The notes: generated by a model from the sequence alone, not told the origin. Shown: positions 1-7,589, counted from the first letter of the stretch. The stretch is DNA of 30,570 bases from Thermacetogenium sp. UBA5472 (GCA_002426495.1 DIQC01000019.1:2698-33267); one strand, 5' to 3'. Program-made: numbers and translations.

Positions 1-314
1 TATTCCCCGGGAATCGTACTCGCCCCGAGAACTAAACTTCCACTCAGTTCTTCTTGCAGAGCCTGAACAGCAACCTTGCTTTCGTTAACTTTAGTAAGGA
101 TCTGCTTGCTGTAGTCATATACAATCTTGCCTGCTTCTGTAACATTCACATAACGGCTCGTCCGGTGAAGCAGTGAGATCCCATAGAGTTTTTCCAGTGA
201 ATTCAGCTGTTTACTAACCGCCGGTTGAGTCAAGTGCAGTGCGTGTGCTGCCTTTGTCAGACTTTTTTTCTCAACGATAAAAATAAAAGTCCGCAACCAT
301 GATAAGTTCATCAT
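1..314 (-). CDS. LysR-family transcriptional regulator, N-terminal part (cut by window edge)
   Basis: The first 104 codons of a LysR-type regulator read leftward off the window. The translation begins MMNLSWLRTFIFIVEKKSLT and shows the family's winged helix-turn-helix in the first 60 residues (KAAHALHLTQPAVSKQLNSL, then LLHRTSRYVNVTEAG). A linker helix follows, and then GSLVLGASTIPGEY, the usual opening of the effector-binding domain of CysB/CbbR-like members. Two adjacent ATG codons (314 and 311) could start it and the ribosome site is weak. The effector and target cannot be told because the C-terminal domain is outside the window and no divergent partner gene is present to the right; the neighbour is rnpB. 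Confidence 0.9.
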   Translation of the reverse strand, partial: MMNLSWLRTFIFIVEKKSLTKAAHALHLTQPAVSKQLNSLEKLYGISLLHRTSRYVNVTEAGKIVYDYSKQILTKVNESKVAVQALQEELSGSLVLGASTIPGE

Positions 315-353
315 TAAGTCCCGCTTTCTACTTTTTCTTTTTATTAATTAGAA

Positions 354-383
354 TTATTACTTATTTCTATACGTACTTGTCAA
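354..383 (-). promoter_or_regulatory. Candidate promoter of the LysR gene
   Basis: On the minus strand a perfect -35 TTGACA (378-383) is followed after 18 nt by TAATAA (354-359), about 40 nt upstream of the start codon. The -10 is imperfect. Confidence 0.4.
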
Positions 384-421
384 AATCCTTTTTTTTCGCG
401 TCACGGAGCAGTCAGATGGGG

Positions 422-450
422 CGTGACGAAAGGAGCGTCCCCGCGTCACG
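422..450. repeat. Palindromic GGGGACG-core element, CGTGACG-arm variant
   Basis: Arms CGTGACG (422-428) and CGTCACG (444-450) are perfect complements. They flank a divergent form of the GGGGACGGTTCT core seen elsewhere in the window (minus strand GGGGACGCTCCTTT). It lies between the LysR promoter and the rnpB terminator. The rest of 315-540 holds no gene that I can support. Confidence 0.55.
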
Positions 451-541
451 TGGCATTACCCACTTTACTATTTTAGTTTATCACAATGCGCAAAATAACA
501 AATAGTCCTTCTGATCATAACAGTTTTCGCAAACATGACAA

Positions 542-573
542 AACCAGGTATCGATTAATTCAGATACCTGGTT
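542..573 (-). terminator. Terminator of rnpB
   Basis: A perfect 11-bp stem, AACCAGGTATC / GATACCTGGTT with a 10-nt loop, lies just past the 3' end of RNase P RNA. The following T run is short (TTTTG, partly within the stem), so it is a modest intrinsic terminator. Confidence 0.6.
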
Positions 574-581
574 GTTTCCAA

Positions 582-944
582 TAGCAAGCAGTCCTATAAG
601 CCGGGTTCTGTACCTTAATTGCAAAGGTGGTGATCATCTATCTAGGATCCCAGTCGCCCGAGATCTCAAGCAACCTACCCGGAGGCGAAGCGGGCAACTT
701 CAAAGCCTCCCTATTTGGTCTTGCTCCAGGTGGGGTTTACCTGGCCGGCCAGTCACCCGACCGCCGGTGCGCTCTTACCGCACCATTGCACCCTTACCCG
801 GCTATGCCGGGCGGTTTCATTTCTGTGGCACTATCCTCGGGGTCACCCCCACTGGGCGTTACCCAGCACCCTGCCCTATGGAGCCCGGACTTTCCTCACC
901 TACCATCTTCAGATGATAGGTGCGATCACCCAGACTACTTGCCT
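582..944 (-). ncRNA. rnpB: RNase P RNA, bacterial type A
   Basis: Catalytic RNA of ribonuclease P, which trims the 5' leader from pre-tRNAs. The minus strand carries the universally conserved blocks in order: GAGGAAAGTCCGGGCTCC near the 5' end, CAGGGTGCTGGGTAACGCC, a GGGTAAGGGTGCAA segment with GGTAAGAGCGCACC, and ACAGAACCCGGCTTAT close to the 3' end. Helix P1 closes perfectly between GCAAGTAGTC (933-942) and GACTGCTTGC (584-593), which fixes both ends to within a few bases. The length of about 360 nt is normal. Plus-strand open frames over this interval are shadows of the RNA. It has its own promoter and terminator. Confidence 0.97.
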
Positions 945-980
945 TTAGTGTATTCAATTTTACAATTATGGCGCTGTTCG

Positions 981-1009
981 ATTATAACACTATGCAGCCA
1001 TAGAAGCAA
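981..1009 (-). promoter_or_regulatory. Promoter of rnpB
   Basis: Minus strand -10 TATAAT (981-986), 17-nt spacer, -35 TTGCTT (1004-1009). Predicted initiation near 974 would give a leader of about 30 nt ahead of helix P1. Confidence 0.6.
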
Positions 1010-1019
1010 ATTCAGCAAC

Positions 1020-1134
1020 GTAACACGGGGATGATCCTTTTGTCACGCCCGACCTGCTGAGGGAACGATCCCCGCTACTGATTCATCCCTAATCACTAAG
1101 AAACTACATGCAACAGAAACCGTCCCCACTGCAT
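1020..1134. repeat. Two GGGGACGG-type palindromic elements between sufB and rnpB
   Basis: The copy at 1020-1046 has arms GTAACA / TGTCAC around a diverged core. The copy at 1108-1134 has arms ATGCA / TGCAT around minus-strand GGGGACGGTTTCT and directly abuts the sufB stop codon (1135-1137). Between them lies another GGGAACGATCCCC fragment (about 1062-1074). Confidence 0.6.
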
Positions 1135-2358
1135 TTAGAAGGAAGACTCATCAGTTAACTCTATAGCTTTTTGTACCTCTGCTTCTAATTCGGCAGGCAA
1201 GCCCATGATCTTCACATTCAAGAAGCCCCGTACGATCATAGACGTAGCTTCATCTTCGGTAAAGCCGCGGGACATCAGGTATTCGATCTCCTCCTGGGCA
1301 ATCTTGCCTACCGCAGCCTCATGGGAAAGCTCCACACCATCAGTCCGTGCTTCCAGTTCAGGTACAGCATAAATTACCCCATCTGGAGAGAGCATTAAAC
1401 CCTGGCACTCCAAATGACCTCTTGCTCCGGCCTGTTCACCGATCAGTGAGCCACGGTTGACTATTCGTCCCCCTCTGGTAAGGGATCTGGCAATAATTTC
1501 AGCACGGCTGCCGTCCCCCTGCAGCACAACCCTGGATCCCACATCGATATCGGAATGCGGAAACCCGACAATAATCGAGTGGTATCTAGCTGTACTTTTG
1601 TCCCCTTTTAAATAGGTTGTCGGATACATCTGCACAGTTCTAACCGGAGTCATACTGATGTAGTTGGAAAGGTAGGTGCCACCATCCTCAACGACTGACA
1701 CAGTGCGCGGACGCACAACAACATCCTCACCCCAGTTGTGAACCATTGTAAAGCTGAGTTTCGCGTTTTTCTTAACATAAATTTCAGTGATCCCAATATG
1801 CATACCAGAGTTTACATGACGTCCTGTAGTACACCCTGTGATCAGATGAAGTTCAGATCCCTCTTCAGCAATAATAATATTGTGAGCACTCTGAAGCATA
1901 CCTTCCTGCCCGATAAACATACAGGCCTGGATTGGATAGACTGCTTTGACTCCCGGCAGTGCGCGGATAAAGTAACCGCCTTCCCTATCCGTTTCCGCTG
2001 CTTCCGTAAACTTGTCCATGTCAGGCTGTACAAGATTCCAGTAATAATCCTGCAGCCAGTCATATTTTTTCAATGCCGCCCCGGTTCCTAAAACCTCAAG
2101 CCCTTCCTGAAATGCGTGGGCGTGAACTACTGTGTTATCTTCTAAAATAAAACTACCGGTTCGCTCCTTCTCTGATGTATCTATCCCAGCGATGAGCATA
2201 TCCTGTTTATTTTCATCTGAAAGCGCATCTAGCTTTTCCAGATAGGGGCGATCCTTTCCCCCGGTAAGATATCTATCTAAATCTATTTCCTCTCCATGGT
2301 AAGCCTTTTTATCCAGCTTGACCACCTGCAGTTCTTTATTGCGCAATCCCTCCTGCAT
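1135..2358 (-). CDS. sufB: SufB/SufD-family Fe-S cluster scaffold (two-gene SufBC / SMS type)
   Basis: A 407-residue scaffold that assembles Fe-S clusters together with the SufC ATPase in the cytoplasm. Recognisable family stretches are VVRPRTVSVVEDGGTYLSNY, GFPHSDIDVGSRVVLQGDGS and the C-terminal block GRGHLECQGLMLSPDGVIYA-like region through ELSHEAAVGKIAQEEIEYLM, the conserved SufB/SufD beta-helix end. It is shorter than E. coli SufB (about 495) and fits the compact single-scaffold form of Clostridia and archaea, where only B and C occur. The start ATG at 2358 has AAGGAGG 7 nt upstream, and the gene begins 12 nt after sufC ends, so the two are co-transcribed. No sufS, sufU or sufD is adjacent; the cysteine desulfurase in this window is iscS, 17 kb away. 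The gene ends directly at a palindromic repeat. Confidence 0.93.
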   Translation of the reverse strand: MQEGLRNKELQVVKLDKKAYHGEEIDLDRYLTGGKDRPYLEKLDALSDENKQDMLIAGIDTSEKERTGSFILEDNTVVHAHAFQEGLEVLGTGAALKKYDWLQDYYWNLVQPDMDKFTEAAETDREGGYFIRALPGVKAVYPIQACMFIGQEGMLQSAHNIIIAEEGSELHLITGCTTGRHVNSGMHIGITEIYVKKNAKLSFTMVHNWGEDVVVRPRTVSVVEDGGTYLSNYISMTPVRTVQMYPTTYLKGDKSTARYHSIIVGFPHSDIDVGSRVVLQGDGSRAEIIARSLTRGGRIVNRGSLIGEQAGARGHLECQGLMLSPDGVIYAVPELEARTDGVELSHEAAVGKIAQEEIEYLMSRGFTEDEATSMIVRGFLNVKIMGLPAELEAEVQKAIELTDESSF

Positions 2359-2370
2359 TTCATTACCTCC

Positions 2371-3138
2371 TTAAGCTAAACAGCTGGTGCAGCGCTCATA
2401 ACCGTATTTTTGTATACAGGCCAGCATCTCACGTGGGTTTAAGCCGGTACATGATAGTTGACCATCAAAAAGAACATGCCCCAGATCTGCGGGAACATAA
2501 TCAAGAATATGTCCGGTATGGGTGATAATAAGCCCTGCCTTGTGTCGACATTCCTTCATCTCGCGACGACAGACAGCTATTGACTCGTTATCAAGAAATC
2601 CATTTCTCTGCAGCAGTTGATTGATCGCCTTTCCGATTAATGCGATATTCTCCAGGTCTACTCCTGACTCAGGTTCATCCATCATGACCAAATCAGGATC
2701 CTGCACCAAAAGCTGCAGCATTTCAGAACGTTTGATCTCCCCACCGGAGAATCCACTATTGACATCCCGCTCAAGAAATGATTCCAGGTGCAGGGGTTCA
2801 GCCATTTTATCAACATTGTTTTCCCCTGCATTCACTGCTTTCAGGAGATCCCCCAGAGATACTCCATTGAGGACAGGAGGACGCTGGAAAGCGATTCCAA
2901 CCCCTAATTTAGCCCTTTCAGCAATAGACAAAGAAGTAATATCCTGCCCCCCAAAAAGTATTCTACCGCCAGTTACCTGGTATTTTGAAAAACCCATCAC
3001 TGCCCCTAACAAGGTAGACTTACCTGAACCGTTAGGCCCAAAGAGCACATGGTTTTCCCCTGCTTTTATATGCAGGTCTATTCCCTTTAAAATAGGCTTA
3101 CCTCCGACTGCTACATGAAGATCTTCTATTTTAAGCAT
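2371..3138 (-). CDS. sufC: SufC-type ABC ATPase for Fe-S cluster assembly
   Basis: Soluble ABC ATPase (255 residues) that powers the SufB scaffold. Visible motifs are Walker A GPNGSGKST at about residues 34-42, Q-loop near FQRPPVL, signature FSGGEIKRSEM at about 130-140, Walker B LVMMDEPESGVD at about 150-161, and a switch histidine in IITHTGHILDY. FSGGEIKR is the SufC form of the signature. I start it at the ATG at 3138 (MLKIEDLHV), because GGGAGGG sits just upstream; a longer open frame to 3159 would place that site inside the gene. The C-terminus ends CTSCLA, a two-cysteine tail. It is the first gene of a two-gene operon with sufB. Confidence 0.95.
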   Translation of the reverse strand: MLKIEDLHVAVGGKPILKGIDLHIKAGENHVLFGPNGSGKSTLLGAVMGFSKYQVTGGRILFGGQDITSLSIAERAKLGVGIAFQRPPVLNGVSLGDLLKAVNAGENNVDKMAEPLHLESFLERDVNSGFSGGEIKRSEMLQLLVQDPDLVMMDEPESGVDLENIALIGKAINQLLQRNGFLDNESIAVCRREMKECRHKAGLIITHTGHILDYVPADLGHVLFDGQLSCTGLNPREMLACIQKYGYERCTSCLA

Positions 3139-3237
3139 AGCGGCCCTCCCTCTATCCATAATCTTAAATGTCTACAGAATTAATTTTCGTCATTATTGCT
3201 AAAAAACCTTCTATATTCTATAAAATCTCTAAATTCT

Positions 3238-3243
3238 ATTATA
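3238..3243 (-). promoter_or_regulatory. Candidate -10 of the sufCB promoter
   Basis: Minus-strand TATAAT about 100 nt upstream of sufC in an AT-rich gap. The best -35 at 17 nt is poor, so activation or a different sigma factor is possible. No IscR-like palindrome matching the one before iscS is seen. Confidence 0.35.
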
Positions 3244-3283
3244 ACGAGAACGAAAAAATAGATCCACCATTGTGGCCAGATTA

Positions 3284-5041
3284 TTAGAGCACAGTTGTAG
3301 ATCCCCGGTAAACTAACCCCCTCATGCTATCTACTGTAATTGTAGAACCATCCTTTAATTGTTTCGTCGCTCCATCAACACCTACCACAACAGGTATGCC
3401 TAGGTTTAAGCCGACAATCGCAGCATGGGAGGTAAGACCGCCTTCTTCTGTAATAATTGCTCCTGCATTTTGAATAGCGGCAACATAATCCCGGTCAGTG
3501 CTGGCAGCAACAACAATATCCCCAGTCTTAATCTTGTCAAATGCCTCCTGAGGAGTCATACATATCCGCACCTTACCGACAACCGCCCGATTGCCAATCC
3601 CGGTTCCTCTGGCGAGTATTTTTCCAACGATATGTACCTTGATCAGATTGGTGGTGCCTGGCACCCCAAAAGGAACGGGAACCCCTGCAGTGATCACTAA
3701 CAGATCGCCGCATTTAATCAAGCCTTCAGCCAGACTGGCTTCCACTGAGCGTTCAATCATCTCATCAGTATTTTGAATCTCCTCTATACCCAAAGACTGC
3801 GCACCCCAAATAAGACACAGTTTTCTGATTACCTTTTCTTCGGGACTGACTGCAATAATGGGTGCCTTAGGCCTGTATTTTGACACCATCCTTGCTGTAA
3901 AACCAGATCTTGTAGAAGTGATAATTGCCGCTGCTCCCAAATCATGAGCGATTGTACAAGTGGCATGACTGATGGCATCAGTGGTTGTACGGGGCATTTC
4001 CGCAGTTCTTTTTTGAAGCAGATCATCATAGTCGAGGGCTTCTTCAGTGCGCTCGGCAATGCGGGCCATCATCATAACCGCTTCCAGAGGGTATTTGCCT
4101 GCTGCCGTCTCTCCGGAGAGCATTACTGCATCTGTTCCGTCAAAGATGGCATTGGCAACATCACTTGCCTCTGCCCGGGTGGGACGCGGATTACGGATCA
4201 TAGAGTCCAGCATCTGAGTGGCAGTAACCACCGGCTTCCCCAGGCGATTACACTTGCTGATCATTTCCTTCTGAATCAGAGGAACCTCTTGTGCGGGTAT
4301 GACAACACCCATGTCTCCCCTGGCCACCATGATCCCATCGGAGACCTTGATTATTTCATCTAAACTGTTTACTCCCTCTTCATTTTCAATCTTAGAAATG
4401 ATATGAATGTCTGCATTTTTTGATTCCAGAATTCGCCTGATAGCTAGCACATCACTGGACCGCCGCACAAAGGAGGCCGCAATGAAATCGACATCATGCT
4501 CAATACCGAAATGAATGTCTTCGATGTCTTTGTCAGTCAGTGCCGGCAGATCCAGTTTAACACCAGGCACATTGACATTTTTCTGGTTCCCCAGGTTTCC
4601 CCCAACAATAACCTGACATTCGATCTCAGTATCTGTTGAGGCTAATACTTTCAGCTGCAGCATCCCATCGGCAATCATGATCACATTACCCGGAGCTACC
4701 ACCTGAGGCAGCTGACTATTATTAATAGAAAAACGGGTTTCATCACCTTTGATTTCTTCTGTGGTCAGCCTGACCCGGCTATTTTGTTTTAAGAAAACTC
4801 CATCGCCCTCAAGATACCCTGTGCGAATCTCAGGCCCCTTGGTATCAAGCATGATCGCCAGAACCTTTTGCGTTTCTTTGGCCGCTTGGCGCAGCTTCTC
4901 TATGCGAGCATCATGCTCTTCATGAGTTCCATGAGAAAAATTTAATCGCGCTACATTCATGCCAGCCTCTAATAATTTTCTCATCATTTCCGGAGAATCA
5001 GTCGCAGGCCCAATCGTACATACAATCTTCGTTTTTCTCAT
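3284..5041 (-). CDS. pyk: Pyruvate kinase with C-terminal PEP-utilizer domain
   Basis: Last ATP-yielding step of glycolysis: phosphoenolpyruvate plus ADP to pyruvate plus ATP. The N-terminus reads MRKTKIVCTIGPATDSPEMM; MNVARLNFSHG, ISKIENEEGV, VARGDMGV, TATQMLDSM and VMLSGETAAGKYP are the standard pyruvate kinase motifs (active-site lysine in SKIEN, metal-binding ENEEG). Residues from about 490 form the extra PEP-utilizing mobile domain with EGGLTSHAAIVGLNLGIPVV, typical of Bacillus/Clostridia enzymes of about 585 residues. The start is set at 5041, where AAGGAGG lies 6 nt upstream; the open frame runs 57 nt further upstream, but that part is a palindromic repeat and is not gene. It lies about 140 nt after pfkA and is probably in its operon. 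Confidence 0.97.
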   Translation of the reverse strand: MRKTKIVCTIGPATDSPEMMRKLLEAGMNVARLNFSHGTHEEHDARIEKLRQAAKETQKVLAIMLDTKGPEIRTGYLEGDGVFLKQNSRVRLTTEEIKGDETRFSINNSQLPQVVAPGNVIMIADGMLQLKVLASTDTEIECQVIVGGNLGNQKNVNVPGVKLDLPALTDKDIEDIHFGIEHDVDFIAASFVRRSSDVLAIRRILESKNADIHIISKIENEEGVNSLDEIIKVSDGIMVARGDMGVVIPAQEVPLIQKEMISKCNRLGKPVVTATQMLDSMIRNPRPTRAEASDVANAIFDGTDAVMLSGETAAGKYPLEAVMMMARIAERTEEALDYDDLLQKRTAEMPRTTTDAISHATCTIAHDLGAAAIITSTRSGFTARMVSKYRPKAPIIAVSPEEKVIRKLCLIWGAQSLGIEEIQNTDEMIERSVEASLAEGLIKCGDLLVITAGVPVPFGVPGTTNLIKVHIVGKILARGTGIGNRAVVGKVRICMTPQEAFDKIKTGDIVVAASTDRDYVAAIQNAGAIITEEGGLTSHAAIVGLNLGIPVVVGVDGATKQLKDGSTITVDSMRGLVYRGSTTVL

Positions 5042-5069
5042 CAACATCCTCCTTCCTGTTGAAGCAATA

Positions 5070-5096
5070 GACACAAGGGGACGGTTCTCCTGTGTC
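5070..5096. repeat. GGGGACGGTTCT palindromic element between pfkA and pyk
   Basis: Arms GACACA / TGTGTC flank the core AGGGGACGGTTCTCC. It begins 28 nt upstream of the pyk start, just ahead of its ribosome site, and creates a false N-terminal extension of the open frame. Confidence 0.75.
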
Positions 5097-5106
5097 AACT
5101 AGAGAC

Positions 5107-5160
5107 TTAGTTGGCGTTAGACTCCCGCTTATAAAAAAGCGGGACTTACACCAAGTTGGC
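5107..5160 (-). other. Imperfect palindromic hairpin in the pfkA-pyk gap
   Basis: An inner perfect stem CCCGCTT / AAGCGGG (5124-5130 with 5137-5143) is surrounded by imperfectly complementary arms and by AGTTGGC at both ends. It is not followed by a T run on the minus strand, so it is not an obvious terminator. It may be an RNA processing or stabilising hairpin, or a remnant of a small insertion. Confidence 0.4.
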
Positions 5161-5182
5161 CAATCCAACACCATCATCCTTG

Positions 5183-6160
5183 TCAAATGGCAAGAATCGA
5201 TGCCAGCTCATTGATATCGTAGGGCAGCTCTTTTTTTCCATCCAATATCGCTTCCAGATCAACAGCGACCAATTCTGTCGCCATAATTCCCACCATTTTT
5301 TTACTCACCCCTTCTTGTAACAGATCAACAGCTTTTGCCCCCGTACGACTGGCCAGCACCCTATCCATGGCAGTGGGTGTGCCTCCTCGCTGTATGTGTC
5401 CAAGAATGGTGATGCGTGTCTCTAAACCTGTCCTTCTGCTGATCTCTTCACCGACAGCCATCCCACTGGCAGCACCTTCGGCAACCACAATGATACTGTG
5501 CAATTTGCCCCGATCAAGACCCCGCTGCAGTTTAAAGACTACCTCATCCATGTTCAAGGGTATCTCAGGAATCAGAATTGACTCTGCACCACCGGAAAGT
5601 CCTGAAAAAAGAGCGATATGCCCGGTGTAGTGCCCCATTACTTCAATAATAAAGACCCGCTCATGGGAAGTAGCCGTATCCCGTATCTTGTTAATGGCAT
5701 CCACCACATTATTAACTGCTGTATCGAAACCGATCGTAAAGTCAGTACCCTTTAGATCATTATCAATCGTTGCCGGAACCCCGACAACTGCCATTCCGTA
5801 TTTAGCCAGGGCAAGTGCACCATGCATAGAACCCTCCCCACCGATGACTACAAGACCATCAATCCCCTCATCCTGAAGGTTTCTGATGGCCAGCCTCTGC
5901 CCCTCTTCTGTTTTAAACTCCTCACAGCGCGCAGTATGCAGAATGGTACCACCACGTTGGACAATGTCAGCTACCGATCCCAAATGAAATCCAACAAACT
6001 CTTTGTTGAGCAGTCCGGAAAACCCCCGTCTGATGCCATAAACCTGTAAGCCATGATAAATTGCCTTCCTCACCACAGCCCTAATAGCGGCATTCATGCC
6101 GGGTGCATCGCCACCACTTGTCAGTATACCCAGCCGATTCACCTGATGCACAGCACTCAT
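5183..6160 (-). CDS. pfkA: ATP-dependent 6-phosphofructokinase
   Basis: Commits fructose 6-phosphate to glycolysis. The 325-residue length and motifs match bacterial PfkA: GILTSGGDAPGMNAAIRAVV at the N-terminus, GGEGSMHGA in the nucleotide loop (glycine rather than aspartate at the position that separates ATP from pyrophosphate users), PATIDNDLKGTDFTIGFDTA with the catalytic aspartates, EVMGHYTGHIAL, and GHIQRGGTPTAMDRVLASR near the C-terminus. The ATG at 6160 follows AGGAAAAGG. pyk is next downstream, the usual Firmicutes order. In related genomes dnaE lies shortly upstream; here a 3-kb accessory island separates them. Confidence 0.97.
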   Translation of the reverse strand: MSAVHQVNRLGILTSGGDAPGMNAAIRAVVRKAIYHGLQVYGIRRGFSGLLNKEFVGFHLGSVADIVQRGGTILHTARCEEFKTEEGQRLAIRNLQDEGIDGLVVIGGEGSMHGALALAKYGMAVVGVPATIDNDLKGTDFTIGFDTAVNNVVDAINKIRDTATSHERVFIIEVMGHYTGHIALFSGLSGGAESILIPEIPLNMDEVVFKLQRGLDRGKLHSIIVVAEGAASGMAVGEEISRRTGLETRITILGHIQRGGTPTAMDRVLASRTGAKAVDLLQEGVSKKMVGIMATELVAVDLEAILDGKKELPYDINELASILAI

Positions 6161-6220
6161 CCTTTTCCTATCATAAAGATATTTTCCCCTCTACCACACT
6201 ACCTATGCCCCCGATAGCTG

Positions 6221-6243
6221 TGAAATAATAAAAATCCTGCGGT
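6221..6243. repeat. Direct repeat, left copy, bracketing the accessory island
   Basis: TGAAATAATAAAAATCCTGC plus GGT matches 9296-9318 at 22 of 23 positions. The stretch ACCTATGCCC just before each copy is also shared (6201-6210 and 9269-9278). The right copy belongs to a terminator hairpin; this left copy has only one arm of that hairpin. Confidence 0.75.
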
Positions 6244-6285
6244 AATTTCCTTATTTATTTTTATTCTACCATGATTCACTTGTAG

Positions 6286-6294
6286 ATTATACCA
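6286..6294 (-). promoter_or_regulatory. Candidate extended -10 promoter of pfkA-pyk
   Basis: Minus-strand TGGTATAAT fits the extended -10 form (TGnTATAAT), about 125 nt upstream of pfkA. A TTGACC lies 25 nt further upstream, too far for a normal spacer. Confidence 0.4.
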
Positions 6295-6331
6295 TTCATA
6301 AATAGATGAGCTAAACGGTCAAAATAAAACC

Positions 6332-6454
6332 ATGAAGAGATTTCTGATCTACGGTGTTGCCGGATGGGGATTGGAAATAATGTGGACAGGCGTTGGGTCG
6401 CTGTTGCACGGTGATCTGATGTTGCGCGGCTTTATAGACCTGTTGCTAAAGTGA
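6332..6454 (+). pseudogene. Remnant of a CmpB-like multi-pass membrane protein (40 codons)
   Basis: The plus strand encodes MKRFLIYGVAGWGLEIMWTG followed by VGSLLHGDLMLRGFIDLLLK and a stop. The opening pattern GVAGWGLEIMWTGVGSLLHGD resembles the first helix and loop of the family annotated as putative ABC-transporter type IV (CmpB, Pfam PF06541), which normally continues with TYLWMFPIYGL and several more membrane helices. Here the frame stops inside an 11-bp inverted repeat shared with the end of the convergent HAD gene. There is no clear ribosome site. I treat it as a truncated gene end; a real 40-residue membrane peptide is less likely. Confidence 0.5.
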
Positions 6455-6464
6455 GCAACAGGTC
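6437..6464. repeat. Perfect 11-bp inverted repeat at convergent gene ends
   Basis: GACCTGTTGCT (6437-6447) and AGCAACAGGTC (6454-6464) form a stem with a 6-nt loop. It overlaps the stop of the membrane-protein remnant on one side and the HAD gene stop (6463-6465) on the other. Neither side has a T run, but it may still act as a transcript-end hairpin. Confidence 0.6.
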
Positions 6465-7170
6465 AAGGAAGCTCTTCGATAAACTCTACCAGACCCGCAA
6501 AGGAACCCCGGTAATCGGTCTTGATATTCAAATTACGAGTATTCAGCAGACAGTCCTCCACAAGAAATGTCTTCATCCCTAACTTTCTGGCCGCTAGGCC
6601 CTCTTCCACATCATTCCCAACCATAAGGCATCTCTCGGGACAGACATCAATCATCTCTACAATCTCCTGGTAGTATTCAACATGAGGTTTGCAATAGTGC
6701 ATCTTCTCATAGGTAGTGACTAGAGAATAAGGCAGATCTGCAACACCAACCCAATTCAGGCGCTCTTCAATAGCTCTAGCAGGGAAAATGGGGTTTGTAG
6801 CAATCCCTACCCTATAACCTTTTTCCAGCAGTGTATCTATCACGGACCGCGCATCGGGATTCGGCTTTGTTGTTTTTTTGAGCTGGGCAAAATCCTGATT
6901 ATAGAAATCGTCAAACATTGAAATAAGGATCTCTGCATCTATACTAAACTTTGGGAGAAAATATTCCCAGAAAACATCTTTGTTAGTCCTGCCAGGATCC
7001 AAATCATTCGCTATCCTATATGTTCCCTGCCAGATCTCATGGACTAACTTCTGCGGTGGGATCAGATCGAAAAACTTTGTGCAGAGTGCCTGCATATATG
7101 ATTTGGTAAAATAATCTAAATCCATGGGCACTAAAGTGCCATCCAGGTCAAAGAGAATAACTTCCAACAT
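6463..7170 (-). CDS. HAD-superfamily phosphatase
   Basis: A 235-residue haloacid dehalogenase-type hydrolase; the substrate is unknown but such enzymes usually dephosphorylate small metabolites. Motif I is FDLDGTLVPMD at about residues 6-16 (nucleophile and acid aspartates), motif II is the T/N in GIATNP, motif III is the lysine in HYCKPHVEYY, and motif IV is MVGNDVEEGLAARKLGM. A helical cap lies between motif I and the core. The ATG at 7170 has GGGGGA 7 nt upstream; a longer open frame to 7206 lacks a ribosome site. It is the first complete gene of the island that separates pfkA from the dnaE-mtrB group. Confidence 0.88.
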   Translation of the reverse strand: MLEVILFDLDGTLVPMDLDYFTKSYMQALCTKFFDLIPPQKLVHEIWQGTYRIANDLDPGRTNKDVFWEYFLPKFSIDAEILISMFDDFYNQDFAQLKKTTKPNPDARSVIDTLLEKGYRVGIATNPIFPARAIEERLNWVGVADLPYSLVTTYEKMHYCKPHVEYYQEIVEMIDVCPERCLMVGNDVEEGLAARKLGMKTFLVEDCLLNTRNLNIKTDYRGSFAGLVEFIEELP

Positions 7171-7204
7171 ATCTATTCCCCCATTTAATAAGTAAAGTTC
7201 TATC

Positions 7205-7320
7205 AATAGTTTCGGCGCTCCATATGATGGGGCTTCTCGAAGAAGCGATGGCGAGCCTGTCCGATATGCCGAAGCGCTGTCCGTTCGTCACAGACGAACG
7301 CCTAAATCTGCGCAAGAGTA
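7205..7320 (-). other. Structured intergenic element after yoeB
   Basis: This gap between the yoeB stop and the HAD gene contains two perfect hairpins: GCTTCT / AGAAGC (7232-7246) and CGTTCGTC / GACGAACG (7282-7300). It is more GC-rich than its surroundings. An open frame crossing it (RRSSVTNGQRFGISDRLAIA) has no start signal of its own and looks spurious. It may be a dispersed repeat or a small structured RNA. No function is assigned. Confidence 0.4.
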
Positions 7321-7328
7321 CATACCAA

Positions 7329-7589
7329 TCAATCTTCATAATGCCCTTTACATGAGATAATCCATAAGTTATTGTTATCATCAAAATTATAAACTAACCT
7401 GTGCTCATGATTGATTCGTCTGCTCCATGCCTTACGGTACCTTAGAGGCTCAGGTTTCCCGATGCCTTTTGATAAGCCATTTCTTTCAATATCTTTTACA
7501 AGCTCATTGATTCGTTTTAGTATCTTTTTGTCTTGGCTTTGCCACGATAAATAATCATCCCAGGATTTGTCTGACCATATTTTATTCAT
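7329..7589 (-). CDS. yoeB: YoeB-family toxin (ribosome-dependent mRNA endonuclease)
   Basis: An 86-residue toxin of the Txe/YoeB family, whose members bind the ribosomal A site and cut mRNA at codons during translation. Family landmarks are KIWSDKSWDDYLSWQSQDKK at the N-terminus, RINELVKDIERNG, the KPEPLRYRKAWSRRINHEHRLVY core with the catalytic glutamate/arginine region, and a C-terminal SCKGHYED holding the His-Tyr pair. Length is normal (E. coli 84). It overlaps the antitoxin gene by 8 bp, indicating translational coupling. Confidence 0.95.
   Translation of the reverse strand: MNKIWSDKSWDDYLSWQSQDKKILKRINELVKDIERNGLSKGIGKPEPLRYRKAWSRRINHEHRLVYNFDDNNNLWIISCKGHYED

Noticed and set aside
572..1034. 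Overlapping plus-strand open frames of 77-135 codons
   Set aside because: They lie across the RNase P RNA, whose conserved blocks and P1 helix account for the sequence.
5042..5098. N-terminal extension of pyruvate kinase (MTQENRPLVS...)
   Set aside because: It is encoded by a palindromic repeat, and the true ribosome site lies downstream of it. A similar peptide (MTQENRPSVS) arises from the repeat at 17173-17210.
7280..7312. Possible integron attC site (CGTTCGTC hairpin next to GCCTAA)
   Set aside because: The R'/R'' core pairs (GTTRRRY / RYYYAAC) are not both present and there is no integrase.
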